DNA from: CAWGYQ01 sp963817395
Lineage (GTDB): Bacteria; Acidobacteriota; Vicinamibacteria; Vicinamibacterales; CAVPJW01
Length of the DNA stretch: 64,000 nucleotides
Reading direction: 5' to 3'
Assembly: GCA_963817395.1 (NCBI GenBank)
Contig: CAWFOC010000008.1
Location: 1-64,000, forward strand
Part shown: in pieces, positions 1 to 7,318 of the stretch
How positions within the stretch are numbered: the first letter of the stretch is position 1
Layout of the letters: every line of letters begins with the position of its first letter
Made by a program: the position numbers and the translations under genes
Notes under the pieces: model-generated
What the model was told of the DNA's origin: nothing
Database searches by the model: none
The model's input: the letters and a program-made list of their open reading frames with translations, nothing else

Positions 1-326
1 CTGGTATGAGCGAGTTGCTCCGACCGGCGATGTACGGCGCATACCACAGAATCGAGCCGGTCGTGCCGTCGGACCGCGGCGACGTCGTCTACGATGTCGT
101 CGGCCCGATCTGCGAGAGCAGCGACGTGCTGGGCCGCGAACGGCCAATGCCCGCGCTCCGAGCGGCCGATCTCGTGGCGGTGCTCGACGTCGGGGCCTAC
201 GGATCCGTCATGGCGTCGAACTACAACCGTCGCGTGCTTCCGCCCGAAGTCTTGGTCGAACACGGATCCTGGCGCGTCATCAGGCGCCGTCAGACGATCG
301 ACGAGCTGGTAGCGCTGGAGGAATGA
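1..326 (+). CDS. lysA: Diaminopimelate decarboxylase, C-terminal part (5' end outside window)
   Basis: This is the last part of the PLP-dependent enzyme that decarboxylates meso-diaminopimelate to L-lysine. The frame is open to the window edge, so only about 107 codons are present. Recognisable family motifs are GPICESSDVLGRER (the substrate-binding CESxD segment), the A-x-L-D-x-GAYG stretch and SNYNRR near the C-terminus. All belong to the alanine racemase-like C-terminal barrel; the PLP lysine lies upstream of the window. The ATG at 6 is internal and not a start. The stop codon overlaps the tmk start (GAATGATG), so the two genes are probably co-transcribed and translationally coupled. Identity is secure from motifs; completeness cannot be judged. 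Confidence 0.9.
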   Translation, partial: GMSELLRPAMYGAYHRIEPVVPSDRGDVVYDVVGPICESSDVLGRERPMPALRAADLVAVLDVGAYGSVMASNYNRRVLPPEVLVEHGSWRVIRRRQTIDELVALEE

Positions 327-919
327 TGCGGGGGTATCTGGTGGCCTTTGAAGGCCTCGACCAGAGCGGCAAGGAGACGCAGGCGCAACTGCTGCGCGAG
401 CGCCTCAAGGCCGCCGGACGCCGCGTGCGTGTCGTCACGTTTCCCGACTATGGCACCTCGCTCGGCGAGGAGATCGCACGGGCCCTGAACGGCGAGCGCG
501 AGTACAGCCCCGACGTCCTGCAGTTGCTCTTCGTCGCCAATCGATACGAGCGCAAGCCCGACATGGAGGCCGCGCTCGAGAGCGGCATCGTCGTGCTGTG
601 CGATCGGTACGTCGCCTCGACTGTCGCGTACGGCGAGGCACAGGGCCTCGACGCCGAGTGGCTCGGCCACGTGCAAGCCTTCCTGCCCCCGCCCGACCTC
701 ACCATCCTCCTCGACATCGCGCCTGAGACGTCCGTCGGCCGCAAGTCCGCGGATCGCGACCGGTTCGAAGGGGACATCCCGCTGCTCAACGAGGTGAGAA
801 CCAGCTACATGCGGCAGGCGTCCCTGGCCGGCTGGACCGTCATCGACGGCGAGCGCGACAAGGACACCGTCGCCGCCGACGTCGCTAACGCCGTCGACCG
901 ACGACTCGCGCAAGCGTAA
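323..919 (+). CDS. tmk: Thymidylate kinase
   Basis: Phosphorylates dTMP to dTDP for DNA synthesis. The protein has 198 residues, near the usual family length. The P-loop is at residues 11-18 (GLDQSGKE), the catalytic DR(Y) motif at 94-96, the S-T-V-A-Y-G nucleotide-specificity stretch follows it, and a LID-like basic segment (RKSADRDRF) comes later. The residue after the P-loop lysine is Glu where most P-loop kinases have Ser or Thr; see findings. Two consecutive ATG codons (323 and 326) overlap the lysA stop, so either could be the start. The 3' end overlaps the convergent comF end by 35 bases. Confidence 0.9.
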   Translation: MMRGYLVAFEGLDQSGKETQAQLLRERLKAAGRRVRVVTFPDYGTSLGEEIARALNGEREYSPDVLQLLFVANRYERKPDMEAALESGIVVLCDRYVASTVAYGEAQGLDAEWLGHVQAFLPPPDLTILLDIAPETSVGRKSADRDRFEGDIPLLNEVRTSYMRQASLAGWTVIDGERDKDTVAADVANAVDRRLAQA

Positions 920-1688
920 GCGCGCGAACCTCCGACGCGCCGGCCCCTATCAACATCCGAGCGCACGTCTCGAGCGTCGCCCCTGTCGTGACCACGTCGT
1001 CGATCAGCACGAGCCGGTGGCCGTCGACGCGGGCCGGGCGCCTCGACGTCCACGACCATGAGCGCGACAGCGCAAAGGCGTCGCGTAAGTTGGCGTGCCG
1101 ACGGGCGGCCGGCAGTTCGACCTGTGACGGCGTGTCCCTCGTTCGGCACAGGGCCCGAACGACCGGCGGTCCCAGGCGGACGGCGAGATCGTCCGCCTGA
1201 TTGAATCCCCGTTCGGCGAGCCGGCGCCGGTGCAGCGGCACGGGCACGACCGCGTCGATGCCGTCGAGCAGATCCGCGCCGGTATCGTGCAGCAGGGTGG
1301 CGAGCCGATCGCCGAGCGAACGCCTGCGGTCGTACTTCCACGCGTGGATGATTCGACCGAGCGCCCCCTCGTACTCGCCCACGGCCCGCATCCAGCTCAC
1401 CGCGCCGTGCCGCCGTCGGCAGCGGGCACAGCGTCCCACGCCGCGGCTGGCCGTTCGCCATGTCGGGAGCGGGTCGGCGCAAGTCTCGCAGGTGGGCGGG
1501 GTGATGAACCTGACGGCGGACCAGCAGGCGTCGCAGACCACGCTCCCGAGCGGGCGTTCCAGCGGCTCGTCGCAGGACGCACAGCGCGGCGCGATCGCCA
1601 CCGAGAGCAGACTGTTGGCTCCCGTGCACAGCGTCGAGATCGCAAGGCGGCCAACCAAAGAAAGCGGCGAAGGTGGCAACTGCTGCAC
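885..1688 (-). CDS. comF: ComF family phosphoribosyltransferase-like protein
   Basis: ComF proteins are associated with DNA uptake during transformation and combine a zinc ribbon with a PRTase fold. Visible here are an N-terminal set of paired cysteines (CASC, CDAC, CETC, CARC), then the PRTase core with the VVPVPLHRRR segment and the PRPP-binding motif LIDDVVTTGAT near the C-terminus. The open frame extends to 1967 and overlaps rsfS. I chose the GTG at 1688 because it gives about 267 residues, close to family length, and avoids the overlap; this start is uncertain. It is the last gene of the rplU-rpmA-obgE-nadD-rsfS series. dprA, another transformation gene, lies about 4.5 kb away. Confidence 0.8.
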   Translation of the reverse strand: MQQLPPSPLSLVGRLAISTLCTGANSLLSVAIAPRCASCDEPLERPLGSVVCDACWSAVRFITPPTCETCADPLPTWRTASRGVGRCARCRRRHGAVSWMRAVGEYEGALGRIIHAWKYDRRRSLGDRLATLLHDTGADLLDGIDAVVPVPLHRRRLAERGFNQADDLAVRLGPPVVRALCRTRDTPSQVELPAARRHANLRDAFALSRSWSWTSRRPARVDGHRLVLIDDVVTTGATLETCARMLIGAGASEVRALTLARVVGRRR

Positions 1689-1819
1689 GACAAGGCACTC
1701 GGGGACGTTTGAACGTCGAGACAAGCGAGAAGCGGGCCATGCCAGCGGGAGGGGCGACAAGAGCCGGCCGTCAGGCCCGCGGATTGGGCGCGACGTGGCA
1801 CAGAGTTCGAACCGGGCGG

Positions 1820-2230
1820 TCAGGAGCGGGCGAGACCGGTCGGTGAATCGTCGGCGGGAAGAGGCACCTCCGTGGCGCTGCCCCAGAGCCGCTCGAGCGA
1901 GTAGAAGCGCCGCGTGTCGGGCGTGAAGATGTGAACCACGAAGTCGAAGAAATCGAGCAGCACCCATTCGGCCACGCCGTAACCCTCGACATGGGAGGGT
2001 TTGACGCGCCGCTGTGCCAGCGACTGCTCGATCGAGTCGGCGATGGTTTTGATCTGGCGCACCGACTGGCCCGAGCAGATCACGAAATAGTCGGTGAAGG
2101 CGCCGGCCTTTCTCAGGTCGAGCACCATCAGGTCGCTCGCCTTCTTGTCACGCGCAGCCGTGATCGCGGCCCGAATCTCTTCGGGGAGGTCATTGCCGGC
2201 CGATCTCGCTCTGGAATCCATCGTGCTCAT
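1820..2230 (-). CDS. rsfS: Ribosomal silencing factor RsfS
   Basis: RsfS (formerly Iojap/YbeB) binds ribosomal protein L14 and blocks subunit joining when nutrients are scarce. The protein has 136 residues. Family hallmarks are K-x-A-S-D-L-M-V-L-D-L, FTDYFVICSGQS, the P-S-H-V-E-G stretch and the W-V-L-L-D-F-F-D-F-V-V-H-I-F motif with its terminal R-x-F-Y-x-L-E-R-L-W. The start overlaps the nadD stop by four bases (ATGA). This nadD-rsfS pairing is found across many bacteria, which supports both calls. Confidence 0.95.
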   Translation of the reverse strand: MSTMDSRARSAGNDLPEEIRAAITAARDKKASDLMVLDLRKAGAFTDYFVICSGQSVRQIKTIADSIEQSLAQRRVKPSHVEGYGVAEWVLLDFFDFVVHIFTPDTRRFYSLERLWGSATEVPLPADDSPTGLARS

Positions 2231-2934
2231 GAGAAACCTTTACCAGTGCCCGAGTGGCCGACCGGTGAAGTCGGCGTACTGACGTTGTAGAGCCCGTGGC
2301 GCTTGATGTGATCGGCGACCGAACCAGGCAGCGCGTCGGACAGGCGCTCGCCCTGCTCGAGCAACTGCCTGATGCGCGTGGACGACACATCGGGGGTGGC
2401 GGCCGATATCAGCAGGATCGACGGCAGCCGCCGCTCTTCGAGCGCGCCGATCTCGATCGCCGACACGTCGTGCATGTGGGAGGCGAGTGCCGGGACCGCA
2501 TCCGCCGAGGACGGCTGCCCCGGTCCTGGCCTCGACACGACGACGAAATGAGCGCGCTCGAGCAGACGAGGGTAGTCGAACCACGTCGCGATGTCGGCGA
2601 AAGCATCGGCGCCGGTGACGAAGAACAGGCTCGAAGGCGGGTAGCCGTCCGACGCGAGGTGCTCCAGCGTGCGCGACGTGTACGAGAATCCGCCGAGCTC
2701 GAGCTCGATGTCGGAGACCTCGTACTCAGGGTGGCCCGACAGCGCCAGCGACACCATCGCGAACCGGTGAAACGCGGAGGCCAGCGGCGGAGCTGGCCGA
2801 TGTGGTGGAATCGAGGAGGGCACGAAGAGCACGCGGTCCAGCTTCAACGCGCGGTGAGCCGCCGCGGCCGCCGCCAGATGACCCAGATGGATCGGGTCGA
2901 AGGTGCCTCCCAGAATGCCGGTGCGTCCCGTCAT
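2227..2934 (-). CDS. nadD: Nicotinate-nucleotide adenylyltransferase
   Basis: Transfers AMP from ATP to nicotinate mononucleotide, the penultimate step of NAD synthesis. The 235-residue protein starts with GGTFDPIHLGHL (residues 9-20), the nucleotidyltransferase HxGH-type motif. Other marks are FVPSSIPPHR for substrate binding and a late SSTRIR motif that contacts the ATP phosphates. It overlaps obgE upstream and rsfS downstream by four bases each (ATGA), a typical tightly coupled operon arrangement. Length and motifs are normal. Confidence 0.95.
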   Translation of the reverse strand: MTGRTGILGGTFDPIHLGHLAAAAAAHRALKLDRVLFVPSSIPPHRPAPPLASAFHRFAMVSLALSGHPEYEVSDIELELGGFSYTSRTLEHLASDGYPPSSLFFVTGADAFADIATWFDYPRLLERAHFVVVSRPGPGQPSSADAVPALASHMHDVSAIEIGALEERRLPSILLISAATPDVSSTRIRQLLEQGERLSDALPGSVADHIKRHGLYNVSTPTSPVGHSGTGKGFS

Positions 2935-3989
2935 CGTTCGAGCGTATCGACCGGGCGGTCGTACGCGGCCTCGCGGTCGTGCGCTCTTGCCTCGCTCAAC
3001 CGCTTCCAGACGGCTTCGATCAGCGCGGGTACCCCTTCGCCGGTGACGGCCGAGATCGGATAGAGCGCAACGTCCCGGGCCGCGAGGTGGGTGCCGAGCG
3101 CCTCGAGCCGCGCAGGCTCGTCGAGCGCGTCTATCTTGTTGGCCGCCGCCAGTTGAACTTTGGCCCCCAACTCGGGCGCGTGGAGCTCGAGCTCCCGGAC
3201 GACGGTCTCGAAATCACGAACCGGATCCCGGGACGTGGCGCTCGAGACGTCGATGACGTGCACGAGCACTTCCGTGCGCTCGAGGTGGCGGAGGAATCGG
3301 TGGCCGAGTCCGAGGCCGCGGTGGGCGCCTTCGATCAGGCCGGGAACATCGGCCACGACGAAACTGCGCTCGTCGTCCAGCCGCACCACTCCCAGATTGG
3401 GGGTGAGCGTCGTAAAGGGATAGTCGGCGATCTTCGGACGTGCGGCCGAGATGCGCGCGATGAGTGTGGACTTGCCGGCGTTGGGAAACCCCACCAGCCC
3501 CACATCGGCGAGCAGCTTGAGCTGAAGCTGGAGATCCTTGACCGCGCCGGGCAGGCCCGGTTCGGTGCGCCGTGGGGCTCGATTTGTGGAGCTGACGAAC
3601 GTGGCATTGCCCCGCCCGCCGCGTCCGCCTTCGGCGACGCGCACACGCTGATCTTCCACCGCGAGATCGGCAAGGAGCCGCAGCTCGCCGTCAACCCTCT
3701 CGTACACGAGTGTGCCGACAGGTACGCTCAACTCGAGATCGTGGCCGTTCGAGCCGTGGCGGTTCGCGCCCTTGCCGTGTCCGCCGCGCGGGGCGTTGAA
3801 ACGAGGATGGAACCGGAAGTTGACCAGGGTGTTGAGGTGGGGGCTGGCGGCGATCCAGACGGAGCCGCCGTTGCCGCCGTCGCCGCCGTCCGGCCCTCCG
3901 CGCGGCACGAATTTCTCGCGGCGAAAGCTGAGGCACCCGCGCCCGCCATCGCCGGCCGCCACGTGGATGTCGACTTCGTCGACGAACAT
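2931..3989 (-). CDS. obgE: GTPase Obg/CgtA
   Basis: Essential GTPase acting in 50S subunit maturation and stress signalling. The 352-residue protein begins with the glycine-rich Obg fold (about 1-158, with repeated G-G-x-G-G-x-G stretches), followed by the G domain: G1 GFPNAGKS at about 167-174, then the G2/switch region with YPFTTL, G3 DVPGLIEGA and G4 NKID. The chain stops soon after the G domain, so the optional C-terminal OCT domain is absent. The neighbours rpmA and rplU upstream form the widely conserved rplU-rpmA-obg cluster. A 47-base gap separates it from rpmA. Confidence 0.95.
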   Translation of the reverse strand: MFVDEVDIHVAAGDGGRGCLSFRREKFVPRGGPDGGDGGNGGSVWIAASPHLNTLVNFRFHPRFNAPRGGHGKGANRHGSNGHDLELSVPVGTLVYERVDGELRLLADLAVEDQRVRVAEGGRGGRGNATFVSSTNRAPRRTEPGLPGAVKDLQLQLKLLADVGLVGFPNAGKSTLIARISAARPKIADYPFTTLTPNLGVVRLDDERSFVVADVPGLIEGAHRGLGLGHRFLRHLERTEVLVHVIDVSSATSRDPVRDFETVVRELELHAPELGAKVQLAAANKIDALDEPARLEALGTHLAARDVALYPISAVTGEGVPALIEAVWKRLSEARAHDREAAYDRPVDTLER

Positions 3990-4036
3990 CCGATGCTTGC
4001 CGGATTCGTGAAACTACTGTCGCGTGCCGTGGCAGG

Positions 4037-4300
4037 TCACGCGGATTCCGCGGGAATGACGCTGATGACGCGGCCCCGCGCGCCGTGATCCTCGAAGCGG
4101 ACCCGGCCGGCAATCTTGGCAAAGAGCGTGTCGTCCTTGCCGCGGCCCACGTTGAGCCCGGGCCGGAACCGCCGTCCGCGCTGCCGAACGAGAATCGATC
4201 CGCCGCTGACGACGTTGCCGTCGAAGCGCTTCACGCCCAGCCGCTGCGAGTTCGAGTCGCGGCCATTGCGCGAGCTGCCCTGTCCCTTTTTGTGTGCCAT
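4037..4300 (-). CDS. rpmA: 50S ribosomal protein L27
   Basis: L27 sits at the peptidyl-transferase centre and its N-terminal tail reaches the P-site tRNA. The 87-residue protein has the typical start MAHKKGQGSSRNGRDS, followed by R-L-G-V-K-R-F-x-G and G-S-I-L-V-R-Q-R-G. There is no Firmicute-type cleaved N-terminal extension. It lies 26 bases after rplU and 47 bases before obgE on the same strand, the normal operon order. Confidence 0.97.
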   Translation of the reverse strand: MAHKKGQGSSRNGRDSNSQRLGVKRFDGNVVSGGSILVRQRGRRFRPGLNVGRGKDDTLFAKIAGRVRFEDHGARGRVISVIPAESA

Positions 4301-4326
4301 GCGAGTTCCTGCTTTCCCGGCCGGCG

Positions 4327-4641
4327 CTAGACGACGATGTCCTTGATGCGTACGCGCGTCGCGACCGCACGGTGGCCGCGGGTGCGGCGCATGCCCTTCC
4401 GGCGCTTCTTCTTGAAGACCCGGATCTTGGGACCCGGCGAAGGACCGTCGACAACCCCCACGACCCTGGCGCTCGCGACGAACGGCGATCCAGCGAAAAC
4501 CTCGCCACCGTCTTTCCCGACGAGGAGCACCTGCTCGAAGCTGATCTCGGTGCCGGGTTCCCCGGCATGTCCATCAATGGTAATGGCCGCGCCTGGCGTG
4601 ACCTTCAGCTGCCGTCCGCGAGCCTGAATGATTGCGTACAA
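4327..4641 (-). CDS. rplU: 50S ribosomal protein L21 (TTG start)
   Basis: L21 binds 23S rRNA and is needed for assembly of the large subunit. The conserved protein begins YAIIQARGRQLKV and ends with the basic loop KKKRRKGMRRTRGHR. The open frame extends upstream to an ATG at 4710, adding 23 residues with no resemblance to L21. I chose the TTG at 4641: it gives 104 residues, the usual length, starts exactly at the conserved N-terminus, and has a perfect GGAGG five bases upstream. It leads the rplU-rpmA-obgE-nadD-rsfS-comF run. Confidence 0.93.
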   Translation of the reverse strand: MYAIIQARGRQLKVTPGAAITIDGHAGEPGTEISFEQVLLVGKDGGEVFAGSPFVASARVVGVVDGPSPGPKIRVFKKKRRKGMRRTRGHRAVATRVRIKDIVV

Positions 4642-4646
4642 GATTT

Positions 4647-4651
4647 CCTCC
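4647..4651 (-). promoter_or_regulatory. Shine-Dalgarno site that fixes the rplU start
   Basis: GGAGG on the minus strand, separated by five bases (AAATC) from the TTG codon at 4641-4639. No comparable site precedes the upstream ATG at 4710, so this site decides the L21 start. Confidence 0.75.
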
Positions 4652-4786
4652 GACGCCGTGTCCACGGGCGCTCCGGACCCGGTCATGAGGCCTTCCGGCG
4701 CGCTCGGCAAAGCTACTAGACTAGCACTCGGGGAACCGAACCTGCAAACCGGACAGGCGGTCGCTGGGAGCGGAGTCTGGGGCCCT

Positions 4787-5572
4787 CTACTTCAACAATA
4801 CGCGCGAGCCCTTGATTTTCTGGCTGCTCAGCGTGCTCAGGAAGCTCGGAATCAGCCGGTCCATCAGCTCGAAATACGAGGAGAGCGCCGGCGTGTTCTG
4901 CTGGGCGTTGTAGAGCACCTCCTCGCGGAAGCTCTCCTTGTACAACTCGGTGCCCGTGCGTCCGTCGATGAAAATGAACCGCGGCCGGAGAATGAATCCC
5001 TTTCGCTCCATGTAGGTACGAACCGGTACCACGCGGCGGCGGCCGAAGGAATCGTAGATTTCCTGCTCGCGCTGCACGAAGCCCGCGCTCGAGTGCGGCG
5101 AGAAGAGCACCGTGCCGGTCACGATGAGAGGATTCTGGAACTCTTCGCCCACTCGCCGCCAGTAGTTTGCGTCGGCGAAGATCTGCTCGTACGCCTCCAG
5201 GTCCTTCTCGTCCTTGATTGCGGGCTCGGCGGGATCGGTGGTCGACTGGGTCGAGCCGTTGGTCGCCTCCAGCGTCGGTTCGACAGAAGCGCCGGCCACG
5301 GCCATCAGGTTGAGCACGCCCGCGTCGATGACGCGCAGCGACGATTTGGTGCGCAGCTGGCTGCGGAGCAGGCGCACCGTTTCGAGGTTCGCGTCCACCT
5401 CTTCGGAGCCGCCGGCGATGAAGCCTGCGACGAAGACGCGCGTGAACTGCGACACATCCAGCTTCGGCTGGATGGGCGTCTCAATGGGTATCTCGTAATA
5501 GCTCGTGCACCCGACGACGAGTGCACTCACCAGCGCGAGGCTAACTCGACTTGCGGCGGCTCGTCCGGTCAT
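4787..5572 (-). CDS. Hypothetical lipoprotein
   Basis: I do not recognise a named family. The 261-residue protein begins with a basic n-region and a hydrophobic stretch ending in the lipobox V-V-G-C, with the acylated cysteine at about residue 22, so it should be a membrane-anchored lipoprotein. The mature part is soluble and mixed alpha/beta in appearance, with no long repeats. Its start overlaps the end of the upstream TPR gene by 32 bases, implying translational coupling and a shared role, probably in the periplasm. Confidence 0.75.
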   Translation of the reverse strand: MTGRAAASRVSLALVSALVVGCTSYYEIPIETPIQPKLDVSQFTRVFVAGFIAGGSEEVDANLETVRLLRSQLRTKSSLRVIDAGVLNLMAVAGASVEPTLEATNGSTQSTTDPAEPAIKDEKDLEAYEQIFADANYWRRVGEEFQNPLIVTGTVLFSPHSSAGFVQREQEIYDSFGRRRVVPVRTYMERKGFILRPRFIFIDGRTGTELYKESFREEVLYNAQQNTPALSSYFELMDRLIPSFLSTLSSQKIKGSRVLLK

Positions 5573-5894
5573 TGATTTCCTGAAACAGCTCGAAGTTCTG
5601 CTGGATCATCTGGTTCTGCGGATCGAGCTCGATGGCACGCTCGTACGCCTTGCGGGCCTTGTCGAACATCCCCTCGTGCTCGTAGGCGACCGCGAGGTTG
5701 TTGTACGCCGCGCCGTAGGTCGGATCGATCTCGGCCGCACGCTCCCACCGGTAGATCGCCTCACGCCACAACCCGCGCTGAGCAACACGGATCCCGAACT
5801 CGACCTGCGATTTCGCGTCGCCGCGCGCGTCGGCCCAGCCGATGGCGGGGACGATGACCAACAGGAGTGCGCCGAGAACAGCCGCTCTGGCCAT
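5541..5894 (-). CDS. Secreted TPR protein
   Basis: A short (117-residue) exported protein with tetratricopeptide repeats. I start it at the ATG at 5894, which gives a clean signal peptide (MARAAVLGALLLVIVPAIGWADA); the frame runs further upstream but without plausible sequence. At least two TPR units follow, seen in the W-R-E-A-I-Y-R-W-E-R-A-x-E-x-D-P and A-R-K-A-Y-E-R-A-I-E-L-D-P signatures. TPRs mediate protein-protein contacts. It is probably the first gene of a two-gene unit with the downstream lipoprotein, which it overlaps. Confidence 0.8.
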   Translation of the reverse strand: MARAAVLGALLLVIVPAIGWADARGDAKSQVEFGIRVAQRGLWREAIYRWERAAEIDPTYGAAYNNLAVAYEHEGMFDKARKAYERAIELDPQNQMIQQNFELFQEINDRTSRRKSS

Positions 5895-5908
5895 CGAGGT
5901 CGCCCCCA

Positions 5909-5937
5909 ATATTGTCACTCGGTTGCGGGCGTTGCAA
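5909..5937 (-). promoter_or_regulatory. Possible promoter for the TPR gene
   Basis: On the minus strand TTGCAA (5937-5932) and CAATAT (5914-5909) are separated by exactly 17 bases, a moderate sigma-70 match. Transcription would start only about 8 bases before the ATG at 5894. Confidence 0.35.
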
Positions 5938-6067
5938 GAAAATCGAACCACCGTGGACGAGTTCGAGCAATCCCTGTGCCACGGCGACGGCTGTGACTTC
6001 GTGCTCGTCCCCATGCCGTCTTACGTGAATCGTCAGACAGGATGTCCGTTTTCGTCGCGTTCACGCG

Positions 6068-6096
6068 TTGCCGGCCGTCCCCTCGACATCTATAAT
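6068..6096 (+). promoter_or_regulatory. Sigma-70-type promoter before dprA
   Basis: TTGCCG (6068-6073), 17-base spacer, perfect TATAAT (6091-6096). The predicted start is near 6103, about 90 bases before dprA and immediately before the hairpin at 6108-6149. Confidence 0.65.
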
Positions 6097-6107
6097 AGTC
6101 CTCAACA

Positions 6108-6158
6108 GAGGTCGGGCTTGCCGTCGCTGACCGTGACGGGCCTGACCTCTTTCTTTTT
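6108..6158 (+). terminator. Intrinsic terminator / attenuator in the dprA leader
   Basis: GAGGTCGGGC (6108-6117) pairs with GCCTGACCTC (6140-6149) through ten base pairs including one G-U. An inner stem CCGTC (6121-6125) with GACGG (6135-6139) extends it past a small bulge. The hairpin is followed at once by a T-rich tract, TTTCTTTTT (6150-6158). It lies between a strong promoter and the dprA start, on the coding strand, so it should either attenuate the operon or end a very short RNA. Confidence 0.65.
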
Positions 6159-6193
6159 GCAGGGCCGAACGGCCGAGCGTCAAGGAGCGGAAC

Positions 6194-7291
6194 ATGGACC
6201 TCCAGACCGCCGTCGCCCTGTCGATGCTGCACGGCGTGCCTCGCGGCCGCGTGGCGGAAACCCTCAGAGCCGACATTCCCGACGAAGGGCCGCGGCCTGG
6301 AGCGGGCCGGCAGTTGATCGCCCGCCTCGCCGCGGAGGCGCGTTCGGACCCGAACCCTCCGGACGCGGCTGCGCGTATCTGGGAGCTGGCCGCGCGAGCG
6401 ATTCACGAGGGTGCGCGCGCGGGGCTTCGAGCGGTACCCTGGGGCACGCTCGCGTATCCGCCTCGCCTGGCGACGATCTTCGATCCACCCCCGGTGCTGT
6501 GGGTGGCGGGAAATCCAGACGTGCTCGGTGGACCATCGGTGGCGATGGTAGGAAGCCGCACGGCCACGCCTTACGCGCTCGAGGTCGGGCGTCATCTCGG
6601 ACTCGAGCTCGCCCGCCGCGGCATTGTTGTCGTGAGCGGGCTGGCTCGCGGCGTCGACTCTGCGACGCACCGAGGCGCGCTCGACGCGGGCGGCTGCACC
6701 ATGGCGATACTCGGCTCGGGTGCGGACGTCATCTATCCCGCGGAGCACCGGGCGCTCGCGCGTGACATCGTCCGCGGAGGCGCGATTGCCAGCGAGCTCC
6801 CTCCCGGCACGCCTCCGAGACGGCATCATTTTCCGCTGCGCAACCGCCTGATCAGCGGGGTGTCCCTGGCAGTGGTCGTGATCGAGGCATCGGAGCGAAG
6901 TGGTTCTCTCATCACGGCTTGTGCGGCGCTCGAACAGGGGCGCGAGGTGATGGTGGTGCCCGGAAGCGTGCTGTCGGGCCGGAACCGCGGTTCGCACGCG
7001 CTTCTGCGTGACGGTGCAAAGATCGTGGAGTCGGTGGACGATATCTTGGAGGACCTGCAGTGTGCCCCCAGGAGCGGCTCGACGTCGCTGCCGCTCGCGC
7101 AGGGAAGGACGGATCCCATTCTGGGCGCCATGAGCCCCGGGGAGTCGTACCAGCTCGACGATCTCGCCGCCGCGGCGGCCCTCGATCCGGTAGAGTTGCT
7201 GCCGCGTCTGCTCGAGCTCGAGCTGGCCGGCATGCTCATACGGACCCCGGGCGGGCGGTTTGCCCGCTCGCCTGGAGCGGGCCAGCGCTGA
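6194..7291 (+). CDS. dprA: DNA processing protein DprA
   Basis: DprA (Smf) protects incoming single-stranded DNA and loads RecA during natural transformation. The 365-residue protein has an N-terminal helical region, then the Rossmann-like core with VGSRTATPYA, VVSGLARGVDSATHRGAL, the I-L-G-S-G-A-D-V-I-Y-P segment and FPLRNRLISG, and a C-terminal winged-helix-like tail (ESYQLDDLAAAAAL). topA follows after 27 bases, as in many bacteria. An AAGGAG-like site (CAAGGAGCGG) precedes the ATG. With comF nearby it suggests the lineage carries DNA-uptake functions, although no pilus genes are in this window. Confidence 0.93.
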   Translation: MDLQTAVALSMLHGVPRGRVAETLRADIPDEGPRPGAGRQLIARLAAEARSDPNPPDAAARIWELAARAIHEGARAGLRAVPWGTLAYPPRLATIFDPPPVLWVAGNPDVLGGPSVAMVGSRTATPYALEVGRHLGLELARRGIVVVSGLARGVDSATHRGALDAGGCTMAILGSGADVIYPAEHRALARDIVRGGAIASELPPGTPPRRHHFPLRNRLISGVSLAVVVIEASERSGSLITACAALEQGREVMVVPGSVLSGRNRGSHALLRDGAKIVESVDDILEDLQCAPRSGSTSLPLAQGRTDPILGAMSPGESYQLDDLAAAAALDPVELLPRLLELELAGMLIRTPGGRFARSPGAGQR

Positions 7292-7318
7292 TAAGGTAAG
7301 AGACGGCAGCAGTCAGAA

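Noticed and set aside
885..1967. ComF start at 1967 giving 360 residues
   Set aside because: It would overlap rsfS by about 150 bases and add about 93 residues without ComF similarity; the GTG at 1688 is more plausible.
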